64,000 bases of DNA. It comes from Epiperipatus broadwayi. Taxonomy: Eukaryota > Onychophora > Udeonychophora > Euonychophora > Peripatidae. Shown one piece after another: positions 11,014-23,570 of this stretch. A program made the translations under genes and the position numbers. Numbering within the stretch: the first letter of the stretch is position 1; every line of letters begins with the position of its first letter. The stretch covers positions 2,039,767-2,103,766 of the forward strand of contig JAQFVV010012416.1 of assembly GCA_028023455.1 (NCBI GenBank). Direction: 5' to 3'. The notes below the pieces were generated by a model that saw only the letters and a list, made by a program, of their open reading frames with translations, did not search any database and was not told where the DNA came from.

Positions 11014-13460
11014 ATGTTATATTATTAGTTTATTTATTTTTAATGAATTTCTAACAATGCCCTATAATAATTTTATTTTTATTCCTATTTTTTTATTTAC
11101 TTATTATTGTTATTTTTATTTGTATTATAAAACAATAGATAACACTCTGTATGCTATATTAAAGGTTAAAACAGTTAACATCATTAAAAAGGGTATAAAA
11201 TTACTTGCCGAAAAAAGCTTTTCTGTATATGTATATATATTACTATCACTGTTGTATATTGGTATTATATTCTTTTGTATAAAGTACATTTTTATATTTT
11301 GTGCTTTTTATTGACTGACCTATGCAATGTTTTCCTTAAATAATGTTATTATAATTTATCCAGCTGCATGAGAATATTAATGCACAATGATTTTAAATGT
11401 AAGTCCATATAACATGACATTGATTTCATATTTTGGATAATAAAGGGAAAAAGTAAAATTTTAATATGGATGCAGCTGAAGAGGAAATGAAAAACAACTG
11501 ATGTAATATGGGCAAGAATTCAATATAAAAGATTCATCTCAGGCAATAAAATCTTGGTATAACCTATATATCTTTTCTATTTGCTTGAAACAGAAATGAT
11601 TATGTCAAAATGGTCTTTGTACATATTTTGAGACTGTCTAATTTAATAGAAATGTATATAATCCAAGGAAATATTGTTAGTAAAAGAAAAAAACAAAGAA
11701 CGGTAACAGTGATATTTATCAACTAGTTTATTGTTAGAGTTGATAAGTTTGAGCATCAGAAAGTTAGGATTCATGGTTCTTAAGCTCAACAATTTGGCAG
11801 TCTATCGCTTAACCATGCAGGTTGTAATAAAACTAATAGTCTAAATCATCATAAGAAAATGTATTCCTTTGAACAGGTGAAAACACAAACAGATAATAGG
11901 TAATTCTAAAGATTTTTCATTCATATTATTTGTCAGTAGTTAAGATCAACACAATGGTATTTAATAAAACCAGTAATAATGAAAGACTTTAAGCAACTTT
12001 TAAGGGCAACTTTGATACATAATTTTTTAAGATGACAAACAATAAGAATTTACAAATGGTTTAATTAAGCGGGAACTAAATGATAACATTTAATGTAGCA
12101 AAAAAGTAAATTATTTTCCAAGAACTTTATAGGTATTTATGCTTGATAGATAACTAACTGTTCCATAGTGATCTTTGCTTTTCCATTTTCTGTTCATCAG
12201 AATCCATATTAAAGTTGTATTTTTTCTTTTACTGTAAACATAAAATCAAATTGTTTTTTGCACAAAAGATCATGTAACACTAGAGAGCGAGAAATATCAG
12301 GATGAGCTTTGATATAGGAACCTTTATAGTTCATACACAAACATTATACTAAACCACAAATGTGACACCCTATTATTTTGGCAAATATACACTTTAAATT
12401 TCATTGTTTTCTTCACAGTTTTTGAACATAAAAAAGATTGTTGTATTTTTAGTTATAGTTTTACTTTTGTAAAAAAGTTTTTCCCAGTGGAAGAGTAACA
12501 GATTCAACAGTTACAAATTCCTGTATTGTCTCTAGTGTTAAACTTCATAACCTCCAAAGCAACAAACTCTTCAGTTATTTATACTGTAATATACTGTTTC
12601 TTAAATTGTGTAAAATCTCACACATTAGTTAATATTTCTTTCTCTCTCATGGAATAATGATGGTTAATATATCAAAAAACTTTTTTTTAAAAATTTGCAC
12701 ACTATTATGAGTAACAAATTATTATTAACTAGTGAGTAAAGGTCACATGTTGGTAAGATTAAATGAGATAAATTCTAACATTCTTAATACAAAAACTAAA
12801 GAATATCAATACAATATAATGTTACAATCACTACTATTGGAGTATTGAATCCATAAGTTATCTTTACTTTTACACTATTATGAGAGCTTTAGAGTAATAT
12901 TAAATAATAAATGATCCTTTAGTGCTCAACTAATAATTTACATAACAAATTTAAATAAATGAAATTACCTTGAAAGATTTTGGTAGTTAAATAGAGAATA
13001 TTATAATTATTATTCTTAAACAATTAGTATTTAAATTTTAACAGTTGAATATATCAAAAACAATTTTTTTTTGTACAAAATACAAAAAAGAAAACAAAAA
13101 ATACTGGACTGCACTTTTTTTACTTTATCCAGATATGTTATGAATTTGTAAAAACTTTGTATATCTGCTAGTATATACTATATATTTATTTTGTCAGTAA
13201 TAGAGATATACTATTAAATATTTATTCTTTTTCCAATGTCACCTTTAGAGTTTTAGATAGATTTTTACATGGAAAGAGGGAGTAACAATAATAGTTAAAA
13301 AGTAGTTTGAAATTCTGAAGAAGATAGCTAGATAATCGAAACTGTAAAGAATAGTAATAAATGACATTGTAAATTTAAAAGTGAAACAAAAAGAAAGACA
13401 TTTTATTAGTAGATATACTAAACAGATAGTAATCAACTGCTACACATGCACTGTATTGTC
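11014..13460. other. A+T-rich intronic DNA with faint repeat traces
   Basis: Holds a degenerate tRNA-like SINE trace on the minus strand at about 11740-11825 and an F5-like motif at 13311-13350 (CUGAAGA, weak hairpin, GAAAC). The frame at 10997-11314 is 105 hydrophobic residues of very A+T-rich sequence, partly in the 73-bp duplication; it has no recognised homology and I do not call it a gene. Confidence 0.4.
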
Positions 13461-13612
13461 ATATAAATCAAGGTTGTTTTGTCAAATATGAGGAAAACTC
13501 TTGATCCAAGCCACATGATAGAGACTGTGAAAAGAGCATCCATCTTATCTTTATAGTTCTATTCTGTGCCTTGGATCAAGAGTTTCTTATATTCAACAAA
13601 AACAATGTTAAT
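13461..13612. repeat. Small foldback (about 35-bp arms)
   Basis: Arms around 13468-13505 and 13560-13605 share actcttgatccaag against cttggatcaagagt, with weaker pairing outside. MITE-like; no duplication at the ends could be fixed. Confidence 0.65.
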
Positions 13613-14440
13613 TAATATGACAGTATAAAGCATGTGTTGTGGTTATCTACATCTGTTTAGAATTGCAGTTTGAAACTAAGCTAATAAATATCTTAATCAA
13701 TTACTAAAGATACTGTCAGTTAAAGCCATTGCTTTGTCGTTTCTTTTCACAGACAAAAAGTTGAGCATTTATTGATAACATATTTGAGTAAATATTACTT
13801 TTATTTACAAAATGGATGAGTTTTAAATTTATCTGTTACAAAAACTGCACAAACACTATACATATAAATCATAAAATTTATTTTTGAGCAACTAACATAT
13901 GATATAACATTGTATAATTACAGGCTTCAGTAAACTCTTTTTGGCTATGTAAAATGTCAAAAAAATTCACGAGTAGAGTAAATTTAATAAATTTAATTTG
14001 AATATTTTATAACCAATACTTATTTTACACAATCATTTCGTAAACACATAAATGATTCTAAATCATTCTTTATTAGGTTAGAAATGACTACATTTCTATC
14101 CAGTCAGATATAACTTTAAACTTTATTAAAGATTATACATATCTATAAAGTTTTATAAAATTTAAAGAATTTCTTCTTAAACTGTTATCTAATCATGGTC
14201 AGAGCACAGGGCTTAAAACAATGCTTTCTGCAGAAGGGGAGGGGTATTTTACGATGGTAAAAAATACTTAGATAGTTTAAAAAAAAAAAATTATATTATT
14301 TGCAGATACATAAATCAAATCCAGAACAATTTCCTCAATTAAAATTTTTATTTATTTTGAATGAGAATTCGCTAAAAAAAAAAAAATCATTAAAAAAAAA
14401 ATATATATATAATTTATTATATAACTTTTTTCTACAGTAC
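13613..14440. other. A+T-rich intronic DNA, nothing recognised
   Basis: Homopolymer-rich sequence without coding or repeat signals. Confidence 0.45.
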
Positions 14441-14608
14441 ATGCTTTTTCATACCTGCACTCCAATATGTAATATATAGGGGGTTTGAACTCAAGCGTTT
14501 ACACGACCCTCAACTATCCACACTATCTCGTACTGCTGACACACTAATAGTATGATGGCGTGGATAGTTGAGGGTCATAAGAAAGTCTGAGTTCAAACCA
14601 CTTATAAT
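14441..14608. repeat. Foldback of F1 3' halves, second example
   Basis: Left arm (about 14441-14545) and right arm (about 14555-14605) are inverted copies of the F1 3' half, with gtttgaactc on the left and gagttcaaac on the right. Same design as at 7.8-8.0 kb. Confidence 0.7.
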
Positions 14609-14778
14609 TTATTATATTATATATATTTTATTTTGTTTACTCAAATATTGATACTATAAAATTTCACACATTCACATTTTAAATATTTTAGCATGCGCGA
14701 GGCAGCAACAAGACAGGTCATGTAGCCGCCTCTTATGCTAAATAACATAAAGTTTTAGTTAAAATCAAAAAATTTAAA

Positions 14779-16313
14779 ATGGGGAGAAAAAGCAGGAAGA
14801 ATGTGGAAATCATAGTAAGTAATTATGAAATTAATGATAATAATAATGAGCTCGAAATGAATCAAATTGATAAAATTACGAAAAGCAATAGTAAAATGGC
14901 CGATAATGCTTGTAAAATAAAACGTAATCTAAGAAAATATAATAGTAATCCTGAATTAAACAAGTTAATAGATAGAGTTAATCTTAATAGCATATACGGT
15001 AGCAAATGCACAACCGTTGCTGTCAAAAAATGAGAAAAGCAATCCATCGGTATTAAAAAAAAACAAAAATAGTACATGATGAAAGCTTAAATGATAACGT
15101 TAATAGTGAGAAAGCTGATTGGAAAATATCGAGCAAGCGTAAAAAAAGGAGGACCGATAGCTACAGTAATAATTCACAGGATGACTTAGCAATCATAACA
15201 CAAGCAAATAATAACATATCAGAAAGAATAAAATTTAAAATTACGGAAAATAAATTAGAAAGTGAACAACAAATAAATAATAATAGTAAAAAAATACAAT
15301 TCTCAGAACTTAATGATAATTATTCGGAAAACAAATAAGCTTGGTTCAAGAGCGATCGTAAAACTAAACGCATATTGGAAAAAAATATTCATCAATTGTA
15401 TGACACCAAATAGTCCATTTTAAGTTTAATTATTCAAATGAATGATAATACAGGTGAACACATTTTGGACAAACAGGATATAAATGAGTATTTGAAGATA
15501 TTTGACGCTAATGGCTTAATAGACACAGTCAAACATACAGCATTTTTTCCCGTTAGAGGGTTCGTGTCAATCGAATATATTAATAAGGATCAAAAAGAAC
15601 GAGCTGAAAATTTAATTAAAGAAATGCAAGGACGAAAAATCTACTATGTATCAAAGGAACCGAACCCTTTGATATAGGAAAAATATTACACACACCACCC
15701 AGCTTCTCAAATGGATAATTATGCTGAAGTAATAGAAATCGAAAGAAAGATGACGCCAGGTATAGCTTATAAAATCCCTACAAATGCATGGAAGATTATA
15801 ATGAAACTAAAAAAAGGAATAACGAAAGAACAAATACCACATAAGATATTAAAAGACCAAATGCCAATTTCCATAATAATAAGGGGTAGAATCCCTCTAG
15901 GCTTTAGATGCAACAGAGTCGGTCACATAGCGGCAGAATGCGAAACCTGAAATTGTGTTAAGTGCAATAAATTTAATAGAATGAATCACCTATGTAATAC
16001 TGGAAATAATAAGTCATGGGCAAATATAGTGAATAGTGAGAGAGAAGATGATAAGTTGTATGAATATGAAACAAATATTGAGCAAAATAAAGAGCTGAAC
16101 TTAAATATTAATGAACCAATGTCAATGGAAATAGACTCAGTACAAGATAGTCCCAATAACATTACAGATGAGACAAGATCAGATGCAGATGTAAATGCAG
16201 TAAAAGTGCATATCACAAAGAAAATGGAAATACCTACCAACAAACGAAAAGATAGTAATAAAGAAATTGTTAATAAAGATATAAAAGATAATAATGAAAC
16301 CAACAATTTATAG
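14779..16313 (+). pseudogene. LINE ORF1 (RNA-binding, zinc-knuckle protein), broken
   Basis: ORF1 of the LINE, proposed start ATG 14779 (MGRKSRKN, lysine-rich). It is readable in pieces: 14779-15033, 15438-15677, 15711-15950 and 15981-16313, separated by stops and frameshifts. The middle has an RRM-like stretch (IDTVKHTAFFPVRGFVSIEY). It ends in two zinc knuckles. The first reads GFRCNRVGHIAAEC, where the expected first Cys is a Gly (GGC instead of TGC); the second is CVKCNKFNRMNHLC. A TGA separates them. Such proteins bind the element RNA for retrotransposition. The tail is acidic and Asn-rich. Confidence 0.82.
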
Positions 16314-16453
16314 CACTAATGTTAAACATAAAAGATTACAAATATATAGTGATCCTAATCAATCAAAATCAAATGATGATTCAAATGAAAAAGGAAAAGA
16401 CGACACAATTACTAGATTAAAGGAAAATAAAGAAAGCACAATTATGTTAAATA

Positions 16454-19400
16454 ATGAGCAGGTCACTTAATATATTATCAATAAATATAAGAGGAATAAA
16501 CAATCAAGATAAAGCCGAGAAGATAGTAGATTATATAGGAACTCAAAAATATGAAATGATAATTTTAACAGAAACAAAGATAAGTAATAACACTCCTATA
16601 TGGATCATAGAAAAACTATCAAAAAAGAATATATTTCTGTTCAGGCCCAATGTTAGATCCTCACAGGGAGTAGCAGTACTAATAAATATGCACTCTGGAA
16701 TAAGAAAAATACAAATAATGGATTTGCAAACAAATCACATAGTTCTGTCGTTTGTTATTTATAATGGGCAACATTATTTGATAGTGGTATATTCTATAGC
16801 AAAGGGTAATGACATTTCAAAGATTATTCATGGCGTACAGAACAAACTGATGCAAAAGCCAGGTATTGTGATAATGGGTGATGATTTTAATTGTTCATAC
16901 CAAAACATTCCTAAAACCTTAGAACATAAGTTGAGGGATGTGTCACTGTTTCCACTACAAATGAAGTATGGAGATAGTGCTTACACATTTTTCAGCAGTA
17001 GATACACTTCGCTAATAGATCTATTCTTTGTTTCGGCAACTAAAGTTAGTGATTCTATTATTAGCACATCACTTATTGCTTTTTCCAACCACCTAAAAGT
17101 ACAACTACAAATTAATAATTATGTAAGAAACAAAAAAATATATTCATACACAGTAAAAAAGAATATTAAGAGCCAAATCATATTTTCAGTTGACCAAATA
17201 TCAAACATTATAATCGTTACAAACTATTACACAAGACTTACAAAATTACCTCCATGCATTGCATGCTATAAAATAAAGAAATACATATCAGACTTATGCT
17301 ATCAGAGTTAGGATAGTAAATTATCTCAGAACCAAATAAAAAATAGAATACATGAAATTCATAAAATACTATAGAATATTTCTAGCATAAGTCCTAATCA
17401 CGAATTAATCAATAAAATGCAAGTAGAATACAATAAAATATACAATCTGATACAACAAGAAACTTATATATTAAGACTACGGAAATTAGTCCCAGGAATG
17501 AATCACATATCAAAACCAGTGATTAACTATAGCAAAATCTATATTTCACATACAAAGGGCATTGCTTCTGTAGAGACAACAGAGAACATTGTGGCATCTG
17601 GAGATGAGGTTGATGAATACATGGTCGAAAAGCTAAAGACGAAGTTTGGCTGTCGAGTAGCAGGTTGATAGATATGAGGGAATGGCCATAGAAAACACAA
17701 AGGAATATATAACAGTTCAAGAAATAATGGATGAAATTAATAGGTTGAAGTTGCAAACGACAATGGCAAATGACTCTATACCAGCCTCGGTCTACAAACA
17801 AATCAATTATGTATTGGCAGGTGCAATGTCAAAATTTTTTAATCAGATGTGCAGTGAAAGGATTGAATGGCCATACATAAACAGCAGAATAATTTTTAGC
17901 ATAAAAAAAGACAAATCAAAACAAATTCCAACTATCGAAGACCTAAGAAACATATCCATAGAAGATATTGATTCAAAAATCTTGGCACGAATACTACTTA
18001 AAAAATTGAATAACTTGGTAAAAGATAAAATATCATCAGTGCATCATGCAGTTAAGGGCAAAAGAGCCATAAATGCATCTATAAGAATACAAGAAGCAAT
18101 AAAGTATGCAAAGGAACTTAAGCTAACACAGTACTATGCAATACAAATAGATTTTAAGACAGCATTTGATCTAGTTAACTGGTCATATCTAATAAAAGCC
18201 CTGAGAAATTTGATTAAAGAAGACAAATATCTAGAGAACACTATAATGAATTACATAAATAGTAGAATGTCATACAAAAACTATATGCGCAGATCTGAAT
18301 TTTTCATACCAGAGAAAGGTATTCCCCAAGGATCACCATTGGCATCCCTATTATTCGCAATTTACGTAGACCCAGTGATTAAAGAAATAGAGACATTGGT
18401 TAATGGAATCTATATACCGCATTTGGGTGTCACAATAAGAGTCACTGCATTTATTGATGACATCGTAATAATAGTAGAAAATAGTTATAATATTAATGTA
18501 GTGATGAATGTGCTAGAAAAGTTTCAAGAAATTACAGGTTCAGTAATTCAAGCTAACAAATCAGCAGCATGGCAATTCGCAACGGGTAAAAGAATACCAT
18601 CCGAATTTATTGCTCAGCCAAAGTCATTCCTTGGACTGCCGATATATATGTCAAAGACACGTATGAATGGTTACTTAAATCAACTAATTATAAATAAAAT
18701 CGACAAGTTGTATGAAGTGACCAGAACACAATTGTTCAATGCAATTGCAACAGGGGTCCTTAGTTATTATGGACCATGGGTCAAACTATATAATAAAACA
18801 ATCAGTAGTATAAACCAGATGGCAAAAAAATTCATCTGGGGAAAGAATCTAGATTACTATCAACAGCAATATTACAGTTAAGGAATAAACTTAATTGATC
18901 CAAAGGTATATGTAGATTTTATTACTGCAAGAACATATTTAAATGTTATTAAGGATGGATGTTTCAGCCCGCCAATGGGAGATATAAAAATATACAGTGA
19001 AATAGGTAGGGAGAGAAGATCTTATTTAGCAGATATGTTCATAGCATATAAGGACATACAAGATGACCTAAATGTACAAAATTTGGAAGGAATTAGATAC
19101 AAAGACATGAAAAGGGGAGTAAAACCTCATGAAAATTCGTGGATAAATTGCTCAATGAAAGGGGTACTAGTTAAATTCCATTCAATTTATACACCACAAA
19201 CATATATGAAATTCATATTCAAGTTGATCAATGGAATTTTACCGACCACAACATACATTAATAAAAGATTGGGAATGAGCTTAGAGGAAACTTGTTCATT
19301 TTGTAAGAATAAACGTGAAACATTTCAACACTTACTAGAAGAATGCAATGAATTTGGGAAGCTAAGATACAGAGTTTTCCACACCCCAATGATAAATCTT

Positions 19401-19649
19401 AAAATACTACTGAAGCAAAATGTATTAAAATTAAAACCTCATAACGCAATGGTGATAATGCATGCATTGAAAAATATATGGACAATCCGGTGTTCGTTAA
19501 TCTTTGATAACAAAAAGTTTAACTGGTTGAAAAAACTTGACAATGATTGGGACAACTATTTTGATAGGTGTTTAAAATACTGGCCAAAGAAGATTATGGA
19601 AAAGGTATGGGGAGGGACCGCTATGACTGTTTGCAAAATGTGGGAATAA
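16454..19649 (+). pseudogene. LINE ORF2 (endonuclease, reverse transcriptase), broken
   Basis: Endonuclease 16454-17311: NIRG near the start, LTETK, GDDFN, SLIDLFFVS and SNHLKV, the APE catalytic set. Two in-frame stops follow (17309-17311 and near 17371), then a linker to 17668, a frameshift, and the reverse transcriptase 17682-18881 with motif A (QIDFKTAFDLVNW), motif B (GIPQGSPLASLLF) and motif C as FIDD. A TAA at 18879-18881 interrupts it, and the same frame resumes to 19649 with CSFCKNKRETFQHLLEEC, a CCHC motif typical of L1/Tx1 C termini. Only about four disabling lesions. The enzyme would nick DNA and copy its RNA at the target. Confidence 0.92.
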
Positions 19650-19920
19650 AGGGACACACACAAAGAGAAATAAGACAGAAAATATGTAGAAGATCTTCCA
19701 AGAACATTAGAGATGAATAACTCTGGGATTGAACAGAAAAAATGTTGACATAACAACAATGAGAGTATTATAGATTTGAATTGTGGTGCTTCGGGGGGAC
19801 AGGATCGGTAAATTTGACATAGTAGCACAAGGTGAATCAAAACTAATTTGTAAATATTTAATGTACATATGTAAACATTTGTCTAATAAAGTTTATTACT
19901 TAAAAATAAAAAAAAAATTG
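19650..19920 (+). other. LINE 3' UTR
   Basis: Ends in ataaagtttattacttaaaa followed by an A-rich run. The same 3' end is recognisable in the inverted copy near 35.1 kb. Confidence 0.75.
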
Positions 19921-19941
19921 CACACATTAATTCTTATAATG

Positions 19942-20299
19942 CAGCGGTCCCCAACCTTTTTGCACTTAAGAGCACATTCTATAATACCGGCCAGGTGGCG
20001 GGCACCAATTATTTTTTCAATGTAAATTTATAGTTGGATATTGTTAATAATACACATAATGTACAAAAAAATATTTATTTCAAAAATAAAATTTTAACAT
20101 AATTAACGTTTATATTTTACGTTGTAAAAGTATAGTATGCCCTACAATTTGATTACAATATAATACAATAATTTATAAGAAATGTTAAAAATTAAATTTA
20201 TTTGTGTCAGATAAATAATTTTTTATCGTGTTCGGATAGCGGCGGGCACACATAAAATAGTCTGTGGGTGCCCGCGGGCATAGGGTTGGGGGACCCCTG
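19942..20299. mobile_element. hAT-type MITE (358 bp)
   Basis: Non-autonomous hAT element. The left terminus is cagcggtccccaaccttttt and the right terminus, reverse-complemented, is caggggtcccccaaccctat. Both ends continue into G+C-rich subterminal pieces (ggtggcgggcacc; ggcgggcacac). A perfect 8-bp target-site duplication, ttataatg, flanks it at 19934-19941 and 20300-20307, the hAT hallmark. The interior is A+T-rich and non-coding. It sits 21 bp beyond the LINE 3' end. Confidence 0.95.
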
Positions 20300-20430
20300 T
20301 TATAATGTATAAATAATTACTTATTCATTAATATTTATAAATTATAAATATGACTTTGTGTAATTTTATAGAATCAACATTTAAGAAAACAAAATAAAAC
20401 ACATAAAATGTTAAATCAAAAATAATCAAT

Positions 20431-20707
20431 TTAAAACAAAATTGAAATAGACAACTCACTATAAATAAAAATATTGTTTAATACATCAATCTAGCTTTCA
20501 TTCCTTAATGGAACCTTTTCAAGATATTTCTTTTTACACAATCACATGACCAATTACTCTACAGCAACTCCCTCCAATGGATATTATCTACATGTGATTG
20601 TGTAAAAAGAAACATCTTGAAAACATTCCATTAAGGAATGACAGCGGATTGAAGTATTTAATAATATTTTTATTTATAGAGAGTTATCTATTTCAATTTT
20701 GTTTTAA
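20431..20707. repeat. Foldback element with about 115-bp arms
   Basis: Arms 20431-20545 and 20593-20707 are inverted copies, for example ctttttacacaatcacatg against catgtgattgtgtaaaaag. The central loop is about 45 bp. No coding content; MITE-like. Confidence 0.85.
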
Positions 20708-21341
20708 TTTTTTTAAAATTTTAAATGTAGAAGGCAACATTATAGACAATTTTTAACATTGAAATTTGATCATTTAAAGTATTTAATGCAAAATGTATAT
20801 ATATAATTTCTTTGAATGTTTTATTGCAAATCTGTTATAATCATCAATGTAATTTAATTTTTTGCAAACTTTAATTCAATAGGTAAAATTGTTAAGGGAG
20901 AGAATCATTCTTGACCTGTGTGATTTCATATTTACATGACCAGAAAATAAGTGGAGAAGTATATACATTGTACATGGCTGAAAAAATTACGTCACCCCAC
21001 AACTAGTGCTTTTAAAATTGTTTACTTCACACGTGAAAGTCATTGTAGGTAAAATTACTGAGTTTTGGCAACAAAACAATATAGTTGTATTTTTCAAGTG
21101 ATAAAATATTTTATTTTTAATTTTCACAGAAAATGTATATATCATGTAGGTGCAGGGCTTTGATAAGTGTGGAGCCTTGTGCAGTCCCACCCCTAACACC
21201 ACCCTCTGCATGTGGTGGTGTTATATCTGTAAAAATTACTAATGTAACTACTTTTACTTCAAATACTTGATTGTAGATAATTTTATAGTTCTAAAAAGAA
21301 TGATAGTACTTATTTTATGAATTATTATTAAATAATACCAT
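20708..21341. other. A+T-rich intronic DNA, nothing recognised
   Basis: No repeat arm or exon. The minus-strand frame 20987-21211 has no recognisable domain. Confidence 0.4.
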
Positions 21342-21504
21342 ATTACTTCGAATTTAAGCCACCCTCAAATTTAAGCTGGTAGGATATTAAAATTGGAAAG
21401 AAAAACATAAAAATGGATTTTATAATAGGTATTGAAAAATAATAAACATTTTTATTTATTTAAATAATATAAGTACAATAAGGTACCTAATTTATTGTGA
21501 ATCT

Positions 21505-21700
21505 TATTCAGACATATTTCCATTTTTCGACCCATAAAATGATTTTCTGTGTTTTTAACAATGAAATAACATTTCTTTCATGTCTCTCCAATGATGAACA
21601 TTTCTTTCATCAACTGTAAATATTTTACCAGTTGCATGATTTCCATATTCATTGTGGTACAATATAATTTTTCTTTTGAATTCAGCATCATATGTAAAAT
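21505..21700 (-). pseudogene. pogo-like transposase N-terminal HTH fragment
   Basis: Read on the minus strand it gives YDAEFKRKIILYHNEYGNHA, then TVDERNVHHWRDMKEML and, after a stop, KSFYGSKNGNMSE. The arrangement (FK..I..., G.N.A...F.VDE.NV..WR, then K..FYG.K.G) is that of the Brinker/pogo-type helix-turn-helix domain found in pogo/Tigger transposases and domesticated relatives. The DDE catalytic region is not visible. Too broken for function. Confidence 0.7.
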
Positions 21701-22640
21701 ATAGGTATATGACCATAGACTTTCACATGACCCACCCTCTCCACCCTATCTCATAACACTGAAGAACTTGAACACATATATGTCAAAAAAATAAACCAAT
21801 TTATGTATTTTATGCTAAACATCAGTTGGTAAACATTATCATCTGTACACATATATGCAATAAGTGCTCAGGTATATATTAAGATAGCCAATCTTCATAT
21901 TTTAATGGACAGGCTTCAAAACACTCCACCCTCCAACTCTTCAACCATCTATCCAATTGAAAATCTAATGTTGGAATGCTCAAAGGCCACCCTGAGGCTA
22001 AGATTCTCATCATGCCCATGTTGACTTAAAGTCAATCTGACCCCATACATTGTATATGTATTAAATGGATGGGATCAGATTGACTTTAAGTCAACATGGG
22101 TGTGATGAGACTCTCAGCCTTAGGGTGGCCTTTGAGCATTCCATCATCAGATTTTCAATTGGATGGACAGTTGAAGAGTTGGGGTGTGGGGTGGATTGAA
22201 GCTTGTCCATTAATACAAGGGATGGGATCAGATTGACTTTAAGTCAACATGGGTGTGATTAGACTCTCAGCCTTAGGGTGGCCTTTGAGCATTCCTCATC
22301 AGATTTTCAATTGGATGGACAGTTGAAGAGTTGGGGTGTGGGGTGGATTGAAGCTTGTCCATTAAAGTATGAAGATTGGCTATCTTAATATATATCTGAG
22401 CGCTTATTGTATATATGTGTAGAGATGATAATCTGGATCAACTGATGATTTCTGGTTTAGCATGAAATATATATATATTGGTGATTATTTTTCTTTTCAA
22501 CATATATGTGTTCAAGTGTATCAGTGTTATGAGATAGAACGGAGAGTAATGGGTCGTGTGAAATTATGTGCTCATATATCTTACATATTACATATATTGA
22601 TACAAGTATATAATAAGATTGTATTTCAGTTACATCATAA
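21700..22640. mobile_element. Retrozyme-like F1, inverted cluster
   Basis: A minus-oriented F1 unit (about 21700-22045) meets two plus-oriented bodies (about 22060-22215 and 22220-22400) ending in a plus-strand hammerhead. The units join head to head, so agtcaatctgaccccat is followed by its inverted copy. The minus copy's ribozyme (about 21785-21860) has lost half of stem II and the GAAA context. The body is the same as in the 2.7-3.35 kb pair. Confidence 0.75.
22424..22490 (+). ncRNA. Type I hammerhead ribozyme (F1, copy D)
   Basis: CUGAUGA 22442-22448, stem II 22449-22463, GAAA 22464-22467, helix III palindrome atatatatat (22467-22476), A22477, then ttggt. Helix I pairs atcaa with ttggt (one G-U) and ataatc with gattat. 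Core complete. Confidence 0.78.
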
Positions 22641-22914
22641 GTAAACTGTTTTTCCATCATTAGTTAATTTGGATTAAAAACCTCAAATTTTAAAATATGA
22701 CATCTACCATCAAAAAATAACTGGATTAATTCAGAAAAGCATCAATGAAGAACATCCGAATAAACTACTACGTGTAGAGCATAAAGCAAAGATCCAGTCA
22801 TTAGAGAATGGTAGATTAGCAGAAGTAAGATGTTAAAATATACGCTTTGAATTTAAGCCACACCCCAATTTTACATCTTATTTGAATAAAAAGTGTAACT
22901 TAAATTCAAAGTAA

Positions 22915-23228
22915 TGAATTAAATGTTAAATGTTTTTAGAAAACTTCAAACTTTATTTATACTTCTCAAATGTATTCAACAGCTGGTAACAACTAAATAT
23001 TAGTATATGTCACAATGTTTGAAATTCTACCCCCCTTCTGCATTGCTGATTTAACCAGAGTTAGAGTATCAGTGGTTTAGCTAGCAATACTTAAAGAAGA
23101 AACAATAATGCCATTCATAACATTCTGTATTATACTAATCTACATACTGTTATTAACGAATGAATGAAAGTATAAATAAAATTTGAATTTATCTAAAAAT
23201 ATTTAGCAGTTCAACTGAATACAATATT
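22915..23228. other. Unassigned intronic DNA between pogo relic and F2 array
   Basis: No recognisable feature. Confidence 0.4.
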
Positions 23229-23511
23229 AGCACGCTCTTAATTTTACATATTTGTAAGTGCAAGCTATATATAAGTCATGTGACATCTGACTTGTTATTA
23301 TTACTATTATTATTTTGCTGTTGTGGCTTTAGCTAAATTAAAGAGCTAAGCCTACTAATATATGGAGTATCTGAATTAAGTTCAGGTCCATATGATTGTT
23401 TCAGTTGGAGAGCTGACTTTAAAGATATGTAGATGTCTAAAAGTTTCAGATCTTCTTCTAACAATTATCTTTTAGATAAATGCTTTGCTTGAGTTGGTTT
23501 TTTAGATCTAA

Positions 23512-23570
23512 TGTCCCAACTCCTCACTGAAGAGACCCATAGGTCGAAACCGGTCTGGGGATGGGGACAA
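23512..23570 (+). ncRNA. Type I hammerhead ribozyme (F2, unit 1)
   Basis: CUGAAGA 23527-23533, stem II gacc-cata-ggtc 23534-23545, GAAA 23546-23549, palindromic helix III accggt 23549-23554, cleavage base C23555 (a GUC triplet in effect). Helix I: cctca with tgggg, an internal loop, then tgtccc (23512-23517) with gggaca (23564-23569). All conserved positions fit the hammerhead consensus. Confidence 0.9.

Larger units (their letters stand above)
14673..19920 (+). mobile_element. Tx1/L1-like LINE, near full length
   Basis: A 5.2-kb non-LTR retrotransposon with a short 5' UTR, ORF1, ORF2, a 3' UTR and an A-rich end. cacacatt occurs just before it (14665-14672) and just after (19921-19928), a likely 8-bp target-site duplication. 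ORF2 has an APE-type endonuclease, reverse transcriptase and a C-terminal CCHC motif, the order of the L1/Tx1 group. Both ORFs are broken, so it is dead but fairly young. A degenerate inverted copy lies at 35.1-39.6 kb and a 3' fragment at 48.4 kb. Confidence 0.92.
21342..22914 (-). mobile_element. pogo/Tigger-like DNA transposon relic, invaded by F1
   Basis: Inverted terminal-like sequences: ttacttcgaatttaag at the left (from about 21346) and cttaaattcaaagtaa at the right (to 22914). A second left-type end (ctttgaatttaagccac, near 22849) means the right edge could be a separate short MITE of about 75 bp. The coding remnant is on the minus strand near the left end. The middle (21.7-22.64 kb) is occupied by inverted F1 retrozyme sequences. 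Confidence 0.6.

Noticed and set aside
10997-11314. A 105-codon hydrophobic membrane protein
   Set aside because: Composition-driven frame in A+T-rich DNA, starting inside a recent duplication, with no homology or splice context.
22140-22165. Another hammerhead core (CUGAUGA on the minus strand of the F1 body)
   Set aside because: No GAAA box, stem II or cleavage site at the required distances.
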